Of a stretch of DNA of 5,353 nt, positions 5,307-5,353 are shown piece after piece; position 1 is the stretch's first letter, and each line of letters begins with the position of its first letter. The stretch is taken from NCBI GenBank assembly GCA_900553295.1, contig USCR01000154.1, forward strand, positions 1 through 5,353. The letters are read 5' to 3'. The notes under the pieces were generated by a model. It had not been told where the DNA came from. It was given only the letters and a program-made list of their open reading frames with translations, and searched no databases. The position numbers and the translations under genes are program-made. The DNA is from an uncultured Eubacteriales bacterium. Lineage in GTDB: Bacteria; Bacillota; Clostridia; Christensenellales; Aristaeellaceae.

Positions 5307-5353
5307 TCGTCCGCCTGCGGGCGGACGAGGTACTTTCCCCGCGCGGGAAAGTA
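5307..5353. repeat. Two consecutive palindromes at the right edge
   Basis: The first is a nine-base-pair hairpin (5307-5315 with 5320-5328, loop TGCG). Two bases later a second perfect nine-base-pair inverted repeat (5331-5339 with 5345-5353, loop CGCGC) runs to the last base of the window. No T-run follows within the window and no gene is present from 5251 to 5353. Tandem hairpins like these often mark intergenic repeat families in gut clostridia, but only one copy is visible here. Confidence 0.6.

Overview
The window carries five clear genes plus their signals, from a GC-rich, endospore-forming member of the Firmicutes (Bacillota, class Clostridia). The assignment rests on yabP and yabQ, which are sporulation-specific genes of that lineage, on G-rich Shine-Dalgarno sites, on a lipoprotein foldase of PrsA type, and on the gene order. 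The GC-rich composition and the hairpin-rich spacers fit an uncultured gut clostridial group (Christensenellales- or Oscillospirales-like). That last step is inference.

Layout. Positions 1-129 hold no gene, only a G-tract/C-tract hairpin and plain spacer. On the minus strand, reading from right to left, come yabP (3819-4100), yabQ (3364-3813) and a divIC/ftsB-type septum gene (3000-3341). They are tightly packed and end in a strong intrinsic terminator (2951-2986). Next is a short Ppx/GppA phosphatase (1957-2874) with its own ribosome binding site. Last is a parvulin-type peptidyl-prolyl isomerase lipoprotein (208-1809) with its own promoter (around 1857-1886) and terminator (155-194). Divergently on the plus strand, driven by a near-consensus sigma-A promoter in the shared 183-base gap, lies a stand-alone gene for the catalytic domain of 2-oxo acid dehydrogenase E2 / chloramphenicol acetyltransferase (4284-5207), closed by a terminator at 5215-5250. 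The right edge carries two consecutive near-perfect palindromes.

How the genes fit together. yabP-yabQ-divIC is the conserved sporulation and division cluster of Bacilli and Clostridia (spore cortex proteins plus divisome component). In Clostridia, Ppx/GppA and PrsA-type genes are often found in the same wider mfd-prsA-spoVT-mazG-hup-yabOPQ-divIC-ppx-spoIIE-tilS neighbourhood, so this is a condensed or rearranged form of it. The acyltransferase-like gene is an outsider, facing away from the cluster and without E1, E3 or lipoyl partners in view.

I see no convincing new system. The points most worth a second look are a parvulin domain split by an insertion of about 150 residues, an E2-like protein whose His-x-x-x-Asp-Gly catalytic motif has lost both the His and the Asp, and a Ppx/GppA protein whose first phosphate-motif Asp is Gly.
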